Positions 38,931-48,000 of a stretch of 64,000 nucleotides of DNA are shown one piece after another. Source of the DNA: Paenibacillus chondroitinus NBRC 15376 (GTDB lineage: Bacteria; Bacillota; Bacilli; Paenibacillales; NBRC-103111). Below the pieces are notes generated by a model. The model was not told the origin of the DNA and did not search any database. It was given only the letters and a program-made list of their open reading frames with translations. The stretch's first letter is position 1, and every line of letters starts with the position of its first letter. The translations under genes were made by a program, and so were the position numbers. The stretch spans positions 372,001-436,000 of the forward strand of contig NZ_BILW01000001.1 of NCBI RefSeq assembly GCF_004000765.1, read 5' to 3'.

Positions 38931-40250
38931 ATGGGCAAAAGAAGATTAATGGGTACCGCATTAGTTAGTGGGATCGTGATGTTGAGTGCATTAACAGGCT
39001 GCGGCAAAGATGCGGCTACACAGCCAGCAGCATCGACCAAGCCGGCTGAAACCCAAGCGGCTGCTGCGCCAACTGCGAAACCGGCTGATCCGGTTAAGCT
39101 GAAACTGGCGATGTGGGATGCCAAGGGAGACATTACGTTTTGGCAGGAGAAAGTGAAAGATTACACCAAATTAAAACCGAATGTCACCGTAGAAGTGGAA
39201 AAAGTGCCGGACAACGGCGGCCAATATTTAAAGGTTCGTTTAGCTGCAAATGATTTACCTGATCTGTTCTACCTGAAACCGGCCCATATGCAAATTTATA
39301 AGCAGTCGCTGCTTCCGCTCGATGACCTGAACGGGGCCAAAAATAATAAATTCCCGGCAAAAATCGATGGAAAAATATTGGGAGCACCACTCGTTTCCTT
39401 CTCCGAATTCGTTTACTTCCATCCCAGCGTTTTCAAGGAATTGAACCTGGAAGTACCAAAAACATTACCTGAGTTGATGTCAACGATGGAGAAAATTAAA
39501 ACAAACGGCAAATACACGCCGATTGCCATCGGAGGTAAGGAAGATTGGACGTTCTATCCGTTCATGGAATTCGGACCGCATATCCTCTCCGGGGATGAGA
39601 ATTACTTGGCTACTTTGGCGAAAACACCTGAACCGTTTGGCGATGGCAGCACATTTGATAAAGTCGGAAAAGTGATTAAAGAAATGTCGAGCAAAAAACT
39701 GGCAGGACCAGATGCGCTCTCGATCTCCTTCGATCAATCCACGCAATTGTTCGAATCGAAGAAGGCGGCAATGATTGCTGCCGGTCAATGGTACTACGGT
39801 GATTATGTGAACCGTGTAAAAACGGACGATGACGTTGGCGTATTCCCGCTTCCTTTCAGAAGCACAGAAAGCGAGCCGTTAACGGCTATGACGTTGTCCG
39901 ATATGAATATCGGGATCAACAAGAACAGCAAAAACGCAGCGGAAGCTAAAGCCTTCTTTGAGTGGATGTTCAGCAAAGACGTTTATCAAAGTTATATCAA
40001 TAACGCTCAACAGTTCTCCACCATCAACGGCGTGAACTCGGAAATTCCTTTCTTCAACAAATGGACGGAAAAGTATCCGTTTAAACCGTTCATTTACAAT
40101 GCGACAGATGAGGCTTTTGCGAAAGTAAGCGGCGCAGCTCAATTTGATTTCAAAAAAGCAGCACAAGAAATTTACTCTGGCAAACCGATCGAAACCGTGG
40201 AAAAAGACTTAAACAACAAGTGGAAAAAAGCGGTTGAATCGAACAAATAA
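38931..40250 (+). CDS. sugar ABC transporter substrate-binding lipoprotein
   Basis: Family 1 extracellular solute-binding protein of 439 residues. The lipobox is ALTGC (Cys24), followed by an Ala/Thr/Pro/Lys-rich linker and a mature domain beginning VKLKLAMWDAKGDITFW. GGAGGGG precedes the ATG; the frame extends 18 codons further but without a ribosome binding site. It is the first gene of the third importer, expressed from a family B promoter, and is followed by a 13-pair hairpin before the permeases. Confidence 0.93.
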   Translation: MGKRRLMGTALVSGIVMLSALTGCGKDAATQPAASTKPAETQAAAAPTAKPADPVKLKLAMWDAKGDITFWQEKVKDYTKLKPNVTVEVEKVPDNGGQYLKVRLAANDLPDLFYLKPAHMQIYKQSLLPLDDLNGAKNNKFPAKIDGKILGAPLVSFSEFVYFHPSVFKELNLEVPKTLPELMSTMEKIKTNGKYTPIAIGGKEDWTFYPFMEFGPHILSGDENYLATLAKTPEPFGDGSTFDKVGKVIKEMSSKKLAGPDALSISFDQSTQLFESKKAAMIAAGQWYYGDYVNRVKTDDDVGVFPLPFRSTESEPLTAMTLSDMNIGINKNSKNAAEAKAFFEWMFSKDVYQSYINNAQQFSTINGVNSEIPFFNKWTEKYPFKPFIYNATDEAFAKVSGAAQFDFKKAAQEIYSGKPIETVEKDLNNKWKKAVESNK

Positions 40251-40257
40251 GTTTGGA

Positions 40258-40298
40258 AGAGAGGGCACTACCTAGGCGACTGGCATAGTGTCTTCTCT
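40258..40298 (+). other. intercistronic hairpin between binding protein and permease
   Basis: AGAGAGGGCACTA pairs with TAGTGTCTTCTCT over 13 positions including two G-U pairs, with a 15-base loop. No T run follows, so it is more likely an mRNA 3'-end stabiliser or partial attenuator than a full terminator. It would keep binding-protein transcript above permease transcript. Confidence 0.6.
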
Positions 40299-40317
40299 TA
40301 TATACAGGAGTGATCAT

Positions 40318-41199
40318 ATGAATTATCGCATGCAGCAAAAAGTCGTAATTTTCTCGTTTTTACTTATACCGGTTTCACTCTTGCTGTTATTTCTTATCTA
40401 TCCGACGCTGCAGTTATTCCGCTACAGTTTCACAAGCTGGGATGGCTACAGCCCTAGCTTCAAGTACATCGGCTTCGAGAATTATGTCCGGATGTTGTTT
40501 GATTTCCCTGAAGCGTGGCAAGCGATTAGGAATAACGGTGTGTATTTTTTGCTCCATACCATCGCTATTCCACTCGAATTGACGACAGCCGTGCTGCTGA
40601 ACAGAGTGCTGCGTGGGAGTGCATTCTTTCGTTTTTCCGTGCTAATGCCTTACATTATTAACGGGATTGCTGTGGCATATATGTTTAGCTACATTTACAA
40701 CCCAATTAATGGTCCGCTGAACGAGTTGTTAAAGGCAGTCGGGCTGGAATCATGGATTCAAAGCTGGCTGAGCGACTCCAACGTCGTTAATTATTCCTTA
40801 GTGGTTGTCTCGCTTTGGCGTTACAGCGGTGTGCATGTTGTCTTGTTTCTAGCCGGTCTGCAGTCGATTCCGAAGGATCTGTATGAAGCGGCTGAAATCG
40901 ATGGAGCGAACTTTTGGCAGCAGCAGCGTTTTGTTACACTGCCAGGCATCCGTCGGGTCGTAGAAATCATCTTGTTTATGAATGTATCAGGAGCTCTGCT
41001 GCAGTATGATATACCGCTTGTCATGACAAATGGCGGTCCGGGAAGCGCAAGCTCGACATTTGGTTTATATTCGCTTCAAACGGCGTTTACGTATAACAAT
41101 TACGGTTTGGCCTCCTCTATGGCCGTTATGCTCTTGTTATTAATTATTAGTTTTTCAGCGCTGCAGGCTTGGATTGTGAAAGACAGGAGTGAAGCTTGA
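40318..41199 (+). CDS. sugar ABC transporter permease (MalF/UgpA type)
   Basis: Membrane subunit of 293 residues with six predicted helices and the EAA loop EAAEIDGANFWQQQRF. CAGGAG lies before the chosen ATG; an in-frame start 30 bases earlier lacks a ribosome binding site. It is one base from the next permease gene and part of the operon 38931-43828. Confidence 0.93.
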   Translation: MNYRMQQKVVIFSFLLIPVSLLLLFLIYPTLQLFRYSFTSWDGYSPSFKYIGFENYVRMLFDFPEAWQAIRNNGVYFLLHTIAIPLELTTAVLLNRVLRGSAFFRFSVLMPYIINGIAVAYMFSYIYNPINGPLNELLKAVGLESWIQSWLSDSNVVNYSLVVVSLWRYSGVHVVLFLAGLQSIPKDLYEAAEIDGANFWQQQRFVTLPGIRRVVEIILFMNVSGALLQYDIPLVMTNGGPGSASSTFGLYSLQTAFTYNNYGLASSMAVMLLLLIISFSALQAWIVKDRSEA

Positions 41200-41200
41200 C

Positions 41201-42097
41201 ATGGAACGTACACAGCTATTGAAACAAACCTACAAGCCGGAAGTGCCGAGCAGGACTCGTTCGATGAGCACACAGCGATTAGTTGGCCATATCGTTTATT
41301 ATGTTTTGTTTACTTTAATGGCAGCAATCGTGTTCGTCCCCATTTTGCTGGTCGTATTTGGTTCTTTTAAAACAAATCTGGAGCTGGCCGAAACGTCGCC
41401 TTTTTCGCTGCCCCAAAGCTTTCTCCATATCGATAACTACGTCAGCGCCTTGAAAGAGGGCAATATGATACGCGGTTTGGGCAATTCTGTGCTGCTTGTT
41501 GTGTTGAGTATGCTCGGGAATATGCTGCTCGGTACGATGACAGCTTATGTGCTTAATCGTTTTCAGTTTCGGATGAAAAAAGTGATTCTCATGATGTTTA
41601 TGGCTGCCATGATCATTCCGGCCTATACGACGGAAATTGCCAGGTTTCAGCTCATACATGCTCTGGGTGTCTACAATACACTGGGCGCGCCACTGCTGAT
41701 TTATATCGGAACCGATATTATGCAGATCTACATTTATATGCAGTTTCTCGAAAAGATTTCCGTACAGCTCGACGAGAGTGCGATGTTGGATGGCGCCTCT
41801 TATGTGCGCATTTTCCGCTCGATTATTTTCCCGTTATTGCTGCCAGCAACGGCTACACTAGCTATACTAAAAAGTGTTACAATAATGAACGATATCTTTG
41901 TCCAACAGTTATACATGCCTAGCGCGAAATTGGCGACGTTGGCGACCTCATTGACAGCGTTTGTCAGCACACGCAGTTCCGATTTATCACAGCTTTGCGC
42001 TGGGATTATTATCGTGCTGCTGCCTAGCGCCATTTTCTACATCGTGTTTCAACGTTATATTTTCAAAGGTCTCATGGATGGGGCTGTTAAAGGATAA
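41201..42097 (+). CDS. sugar ABC transporter permease (MalG/UgpE type)
   Basis: Partner permease of 298 residues with six predicted helices, EAA loop ESAMLDGASYVRIFRS, and the characteristic end FKGLMDGAVKG. CAGGAG sits inside the end of the preceding gene, so the two are translationally coupled. The response regulator follows after 39 bases. Confidence 0.93.
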   Translation: MERTQLLKQTYKPEVPSRTRSMSTQRLVGHIVYYVLFTLMAAIVFVPILLVVFGSFKTNLELAETSPFSLPQSFLHIDNYVSALKEGNMIRGLGNSVLLVVLSMLGNMLLGTMTAYVLNRFQFRMKKVILMMFMAAMIIPAYTTEIARFQLIHALGVYNTLGAPLLIYIGTDIMQIYIYMQFLEKISVQLDESAMLDGASYVRIFRSIIFPLLLPATATLAILKSVTIMNDIFVQQLYMPSAKLATLATSLTAFVSTRSSDLSQLCAGIIIVLLPSAIFYIVFQRYIFKGLMDGAVKG

Positions 42098-42136
42098 GGT
42101 GGAAGCAGTCAACTTGGCCAATGGAGGATGAATCGG

Positions 42137-43828
42137 TTGCTTAAAATGATGATTGTTGACGATGAACCGCTTGTTCGCCTTGCGCTTCAACATATGATCG
42201 ATTGGCCGAGTATGGGCATCGTGGTCGAAGTCGAGGCTGCTGACGGAGCGGAGGCACATGACATTCTGAAGCAGCGTGGCGATATCGATCTCATGCTCCT
42301 TGATATCGAGATGCCGAGGCTTAGCGGAATTGAACTGCTGCGGGCTTACACGCCTGTTAAGGAAAAGCGGAGACCCGTCACGATCATGTTAAGTGCCTAT
42401 AGCGATTACAGCTACGTGAGGGAAGCCTTTTTGCTTGGTGCTATTGATTTCATCGTGAAGGCGGATATGGATGAGGAACATCTTGTGCCTGTCATTTTGA
42501 AGGCGGTCAACGAACTGAGTAAAGAGGAACCTCCGTTAAATTCGCTGCCGACAAGTGAGATTGAAGATGATATTGACGCGAAAAGTGAAATTCTTCGACA
42601 GCTCATCACGTTAGATCCGAATCAGCAGGAAGAGGCGACTGCCGTAGCAACAACAGGTATTCACGAATGGCTTGGTGAAGTGAATCAGTTGGTTGCCGTT
42701 ATGACCGTTTCGCAAGGTTCACTTGGCAGCAGGCAGGAACGAAGCTTGAATGATGCGAAAACGCAGCGTTTTATTACGCAGTCGGTACAGACCGTATTGG
42801 ACGCTATGTCGATTCGGCACTTCATCTACCGGAAAAGCCGAACGGAATACGTGCTTTTCTGCACCTTGGTCCAATATCGAAGCGAAAGCGTGATACGCGA
42901 AAAGGTGCAATCTGCTTTCACCATGATGCAAACCCGGCTGATTCAGTATGTGAACGTGTCGATCTCGATCGGTGTGAGTGAACTGGCCAGCGGAACGAAA
43001 CATTGGTACCGTCTGCACCAACAGGCAGCACATTTGGCGGCGATGAGCTTTTATGCCGGATGGAACAAAGTGTTTTATCCTGAAAGCTGTATGGATCAGG
43101 GAAGATCTGGAGCTGGAGCCGGAGCTGGTGGGAATGCCGGTCAGGACCACGTTCGCAAGCTGCAGCTAACGCTGAAAGCGAATGGGGCAGCCATCACTCA
43201 ACTGCTCGAACAGGACAATTCGGAGTTGTGGGGCAAGGAGTTTGAGCAAATGCAGCTGCTGCTCGGGCAAACATGGGGATGGCGGCCTCAGGATGTTCAG
43301 GCTGCACTAGAGAATTTGCTCTGGGAGCTGGGAGGCTTATTGCACCGCAAAGGGATACGTTGGGATGAGCTGGAGGAAGAGCTTCAGCATCCTTTTGAAT
43401 ATATGAGAAGTTTGGAGACTTTGGAGGAAACGAAAAGCTGGCTGTATCGCATTTGCACAAATTTGTACAGCTGGCTTCATGGGAAGGAAAAAGCGGATAG
43501 CAGCTACAGCATCGTGGTGGCGACGGCTAAGCAATTCCTTGATCTTCATTATATGGAAGACGTCAACCTGGCGTTGATCAGCGAGATGGTGGGCGTTAGC
43601 GAAAGCTATTTGAGCAAGCAGTTTACGAAGGAAGTCGGCAGCAATTTCATTCAGTACTTAACGCATTTGCGTATCGAAGAATCCAAGCGATTGATGAAAA
43701 AGAAGGGCTTTAAGATTACCGACATAGCCGAAAGCGTCGGTTATTTGAATGTTGAGCATTTCAGCCGTATGTTCAAAAAAACGACGGGGTACAGCCCTAA
43801 GCTGTACCGGGAGAGTTTGTTGAAGTGA
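42137..43828 (+). CDS. response regulator with AraC-type DNA-binding domain, YesN type
   Basis: Regulator of about 563 residues. The receiver has IVDDEPL, phosphoacceptor in LLDIEMPRLSG and the switch Lys in DFIVKADM. A long central region includes a Gly/Ala-rich insert (SGAGAGAGGNAG, about 43112-43140). Two AraC motifs end the protein (LALISEMVGVSESYLSKQFT and ITDIAESVGYLNVEHFSRMF). The start is taken as TTG, nine bases after GGAGG; an ATG at 42128 directly abuts that site. It probably pairs with the kinase at 37039 and acts on family B promoters at 38849 and 44863, which bracket it. Confidence 0.9.
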   Translation: MLKMMIVDDEPLVRLALQHMIDWPSMGIVVEVEAADGAEAHDILKQRGDIDLMLLDIEMPRLSGIELLRAYTPVKEKRRPVTIMLSAYSDYSYVREAFLLGAIDFIVKADMDEEHLVPVILKAVNELSKEEPPLNSLPTSEIEDDIDAKSEILRQLITLDPNQQEEATAVATTGIHEWLGEVNQLVAVMTVSQGSLGSRQERSLNDAKTQRFITQSVQTVLDAMSIRHFIYRKSRTEYVLFCTLVQYRSESVIREKVQSAFTMMQTRLIQYVNVSISIGVSELASGTKHWYRLHQQAAHLAAMSFYAGWNKVFYPESCMDQGRSGAGAGAGGNAGQDHVRKLQLTLKANGAAITQLLEQDNSELWGKEFEQMQLLLGQTWGWRPQDVQAALENLLWELGGLLHRKGIRWDELEEELQHPFEYMRSLETLEETKSWLYRICTNLYSWLHGKEKADSSYSIVVATAKQFLDLHYMEDVNLALISEMVGVSESYLSKQFTKEVGSNFIQYLTHLRIEESKRLMKKKGFKITDIAESVGYLNVEHFSRMFKKTTGYSPKLYRESLLK

Positions 43829-44033
43829 GGTTGGGGCGCGAGGCGTGAAGTGCGGAGTTGCGAATGCTGAGTGCAGAATGCCGAGTGCCGTGAGCTGAGT
43901 GTTGAGAGCCGTGAGCGAATGCAAGTGCAAGTACGGAGTGCAAAGCGCAGAGTGCACAGTGAAATGCAAATAAGGGAACGCTAGAGTGCTATTTCAACGA
44001 TATTAGCCATTAGAGCGAGCTAGAGGGAACTGA

Positions 44034-44070
44034 GGTCCACTATTTCGGCATTTCGCCTGAATAGTGGACC
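44034..44070. repeat. imperfect palindrome in dispersed repeat
   Basis: GGTCCACTATTTCGGC faces GCCTGAATAGTGGACC across a five-base loop (14 of 16 positions pair). No T run follows. It is part of the dispersed intergenic repeat family rather than a terminator. Confidence 0.7.
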
Positions 44071-44292
44071 ATTTAGCAGAAATAAGACCCTGTAGTTCCG
44101 CTCATCGTGAAAATCTACATGGTATCTTTGAAATAGAGGACGTCAGTTCTCTTAGGATCTCCCCTAGCGGAAATCTCCGCTAGTCTTTCTTTGTCTAGTT
44201 GGGTGGAAAGTTGCAGCATGGTGAGTACAGTGGTTGGATTGTGGAAGGTGGGTAAAGTAGCTTGATATTCAGAGCCCCCCTGGGAAAGGAAA

Positions 44293-44309
44293 GGGAAGGG
44301 AAGGGAGGG
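44293..44309 (+). other. putative G-quadruplex motif
   Basis: Four GGG runs with loops of two, two and one bases (44293-44309), inside a longer tract with three more GGG runs (44282-44324). It lies about 240 bases upstream of the dockerin remnant. Confidence 0.5.
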
Positions 44310-44546
44310 CAAGGGAGCGCAGGGCTCAAAGAATAGCGTTCGTCCTACGACGATGACGTTTATTCCTGTATGTCATCTATGATATAAGTCGTATCGCGCA
44401 ATGTTGTGGCACATTTTTCCGAACGACTAAAATAGGAGAAAAATCAACTTTTTACGTAAATTTTTCAATAGTTAGAAGAAAAAACTGCTGCTACGATTTG
44501 TATTGTTCGCTGGTAAGGAAACACAAATACAGAAAGGGTGATAGTT

Positions 44547-44782
44547 TTGCGCAAATTTTTGAAGGCGCTTCTCAAAAAGAAAGCTTTATTAAGTGTCATG
44601 ATGGCGGCGACTTGAACGGAGACAGCAAAGTATCAATCGGGGACTTGGCTATGGTAGCCGCAGCTTATGGAAAAACAGATGCAGATGCGGACTGGAATCA
44701 ATACAAATCAGCGGATATTAATCATGATAAAAAAGTAGATATTGATGATCTTGCGGCAGTAGCAGCCAAAATTTTAAAATAA
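44547..44782 (+). pseudogene. remnant of secreted dockerin protein
   Basis: AAAGGGTGA precedes TTG at 44547, which begins a good signal peptide ([22 protein letters not shown]) ending at TGA 44613-44615. Overlapping this, in another frame, is a complete type I dockerin ([20 protein letters not shown], then [16 protein letters not shown]) ending at 44782. Its two calcium loops resemble those of the GH101 dockerin downstream. The simplest reading is the two ends of a larger secreted enzyme whose catalytic middle was deleted with a frame change. A tiny secreted dockerin protein with a one-base frameshift is the alternative. Confidence 0.75.
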
Positions 44783-44862
44783 TCACCGAGGTTATCCGAG
44801 GCTATCCTCTCCTCCTGGAAGGGTAGCCTGGTTCAAAAAACATCAAAACTAAAGCAAAAAAG

Positions 44863-44895
44863 ATCATTTGTATGCGCTTGCAAAGAAAGTATGAT
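44863..44895 (+). promoter_or_regulatory. family B promoter, copy 3, with cre-like centre (GH101)
   Basis: ATCATTT (44863-44869), 20 bases, TATGAT (44890-44895). TGTATGCGCTTGCA (44869-44882) matches the cre consensus at 13 of 14 positions and overlaps the -35 to -10 spacer. The start codon lies 124 bases downstream of the -10 box. Confidence 0.7.
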
Positions 44896-45018
44896 TAAGG
44901 CATGCCAGAGAAGCATTTCAGTGTTACATCGCGCCTTCAATGATACATGTCGTATCATGTCGGAATTTCGCGAAAGTTTGGGAACAGGGGAACCTATTCA
45001 GGGAGGGTGAATGGTTGT

Positions 45019-48000
45019 ATGAAGTCCAGTAGTCGCAAGTTGAAAAAAAGCGTTACAGTTTCGTTAGCTTTACTTACAGCTTTGCAAATGTATGCCGCAG
45101 TCCCAGGAGGTACAGCATTAGCTGCCGATGGGGATGCTTATTTCCAGGATTACAATAACGGACAGGTTGGCGGTTGGAAGAAAGCTTCGGGCAACGCGAC
45201 TTTTAGCGTCGTCAACAATATGCTCAAAGTTGTTACATCCGGGGTAACATTAATGGTGGATGATAACTCGCCCTCCTATCAGAACGCCGAATTGGAAACA
45301 AAGCTGAAGGTCGAGAGCGGGCAAGGCCGATATGGCTTTTTGTTCCGGTATATTGATGTGAGTAACTTTGCCGGTGTTGTCTATGATAACGGAAATTGGC
45401 TCTACTATTACTTGAAAAACGGTACGGAATACTATGGCACGATCGCTTCCAAATCTATGTCTACCAACCAAACCTATGATATAAAACTGAGATATGTGGA
45501 CTCGGATATTATTTTATGGATCGACGGAGAAAAGGTTGCTGCTGCAACGGTTGGAGATATGCCTTCTGCTCCAGGTAAAATCGGGATGAGAACATGGTTC
45601 GACAGTAAAACAATGTACCTTGATGATACGAAAGTGACCCCGTATACGAAGCCTACGCCGCCTAAGCAGGATCCGAATGCCGTTAACTTTGTATCGGAGT
45701 CGGCTACGATGAAAGCCGAACTGGATAGTACGTTCCCGCGTGTAGACAACTACGTATGGAAAGCAACCGGCGCTGTCATGAACGGGCAGAAAAATTATCT
45801 TTACGCTGTGAAAATCAATGGGGAAGAGTATTGGCCGAAGACGACGGCGGAAAAAGTGGGCAACAGCGTGATCTACACGATGAATGTGGAAGAGCTGGCC
45901 GTTCAGCTGAAGGTAAAAATGGAAGTCGTGGACAATACGCTTGATATGAAGTTCACCGAGATCAAGGAAAACGGTTCGACTAAGGTTAAAAGTATTGAAT
46001 TTCCGAATCATAGTCTAGCTTCCGTATCTTCGACACAGCCGAAAGCACAGGAGACGGCAGCTTGGTTCACCGGTGAGTGGAATAAAGTATTTGAGGAATA
46101 CAATGACCTGAAAAATGGAGCGCAAAACTTGAATCCAAGCGGCCGTACATTCGGATTCGTCAACTCCGATAAACTGGCAGCCACGATTGTTAATAATGTC
46201 ATCAATGGCAACGATAAAGTACGCACGAGTGTTTCGGATGGGGCGCTTGGCGAGAAAGTTGCTGCGCTGGCTAACGGCGCTTGGACGTACCGTGAAAGCA
46301 TGGTTGCACCGGCTCCGGAAGAGCTGCCATGGTCGAAAGTCATTATTACGCCGGATGCGAATAATGACGGGATTCTTGATTGGCAGGACGGTGCCGTCGT
46401 GTACCGCAGCCATTCCGATATGCCTTACGGAAGTGACATGATTAAAGATAACATCTCGTGGATTAGCATGAACATCGCAACAACAGGTATGCCATTTCTG
46501 CGTTCGCTGGACCACGCCAAGAAAATTGCGCATCTAACCGACGAGTTCGGCCAAATTGTCCTGCAGAAGGGGTATCAAGCGGAAGGACACGACGATTCGC
46601 ACCCGGATTACGGCGGGCATATCGGTATTCGCCAAGGCGGGAAGGATGACTTCAACTACTTCCTGACGGAAGGCAAGAAGTATAACATCAAAGGCGGCGT
46701 GCACATTAACGCCACTGAGTACCATCTGGACGCATTCCAAACGAAGATGGCGAACTTGATTGCACCGCTGAGCAAAGGGTGGGGCTGGCTCGATCAAGCG
46801 TATTATGTTGACCAGCGCAAAGACATTGAGTCCGGCGAGTTGAAACGGCGCTTGGATATGTTGAAAGCAGATACAGGCGATAATTTGGACTTCGTGTATG
46901 TCGATGTTTATACAGGGGCAGGCTGGAATGCGAAGAAGCTGGCCGATTATATTAATGGCAACGGCTGGATGCTCGGCACGGAATTTGCAGGCCCGCTGCA
47001 AGAACAAGCCTCATGGGTTCACTGGGGAACAGATCCAGGGTATCCGAATCAAGGCGATGACAGTAAAATTGTCAGGTTCATTCGCAACACGAATGTGGAC
47101 GGTTTTATGAGCGATGCGCTTTTGAAAGGCAACAAGCAGTCAGGCGTCGGTTATTGGCAGCCTAATTCCCAATTCTACAGCTATCAAGAAGTGACGAAAA
47201 CGTTCTTTAACCAGAACTTACCGACGAAGTACATGCAGCATTTCCCGATTATGAAAATGACGAAAGATCGCGTCGATTTTGAAGGTAACGTATCGGTTGC
47301 ACGCGCTGGAGACGGAAAAATTCATCTGACGAAAGACGGCAATGATATCGCAATTATGACGGATTCCACCGATATCAGTAACAGCATGATCTTCATCCCT
47401 TGGGATCCAGTGAAAGAAGATAAGATTTATCACTGGAATCCAGCTGGCGGCAGCACGACATGGAAGGTCCCTGCGTCATGGAGCGGCGTGCAAACTGCGA
47501 AGCTGTATAAGCTTACGGATACAGATCGTCAGTTCGTCGGGGACGTGAACATAACGAACGGGCAAGTGACCCTGAACGCCGAGTCCAATGTCGGTTATGT
47601 GCTGTACAAGACAGCGGCACCGCAACAGGCGGAAACGATCTGGGGCGATGGCAGTCCGGTCAAGGATCCGGGCTTTGACAGCCATAAGTGGGCAACTTGG
47701 AGTAAATCGTCTTCCGCTGGAACAACGGATCACATCAGCTTCAAGAAAAACAGCAACGCTGACGATTATTTGGAAGTGAAAGGGCCAGACGATGCGAAAG
47801 TCGAGCAAGTTATTACAGGACTTGAACCAGGCAAAACCTACAGCGCATCCGTCTGGGTGAACGTATATGGAGCGGATCGCAAGTCGTCGATTAGCGTGAA
47901 ACAGGGCGACATTGAAGTGTCCAACTACTTGGAAGATACGAAGCTGAAATATTTCGCTCCACAGCACAAATATTACAATACGAATTTCCAACGTGTGAAA

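Larger units (their letters stand above)
43829..44546. repeat. repeat-rich intergenic region
   Basis: About 720 bases without a gene. 43845-43965 is a degenerate short tandem array built on GAGTGC and GTGAGC words. 43985-44170 holds mosaic dispersed-repeat words, including the hairpin at 44034 and CCCTGTAGTTCC at 44088, shared with 50180-50365. 44283-44324 is a G-rich tract. The final 200 bases lead into the dockerin remnant. Confidence 0.7.

Noticed and set aside
44796-44832. Terminator after the dockerin remnant
   Set aside because: AGGCTATCC can pair with GGGTAGCCT, but no T run follows, so it is not listed as a rho-independent terminator.
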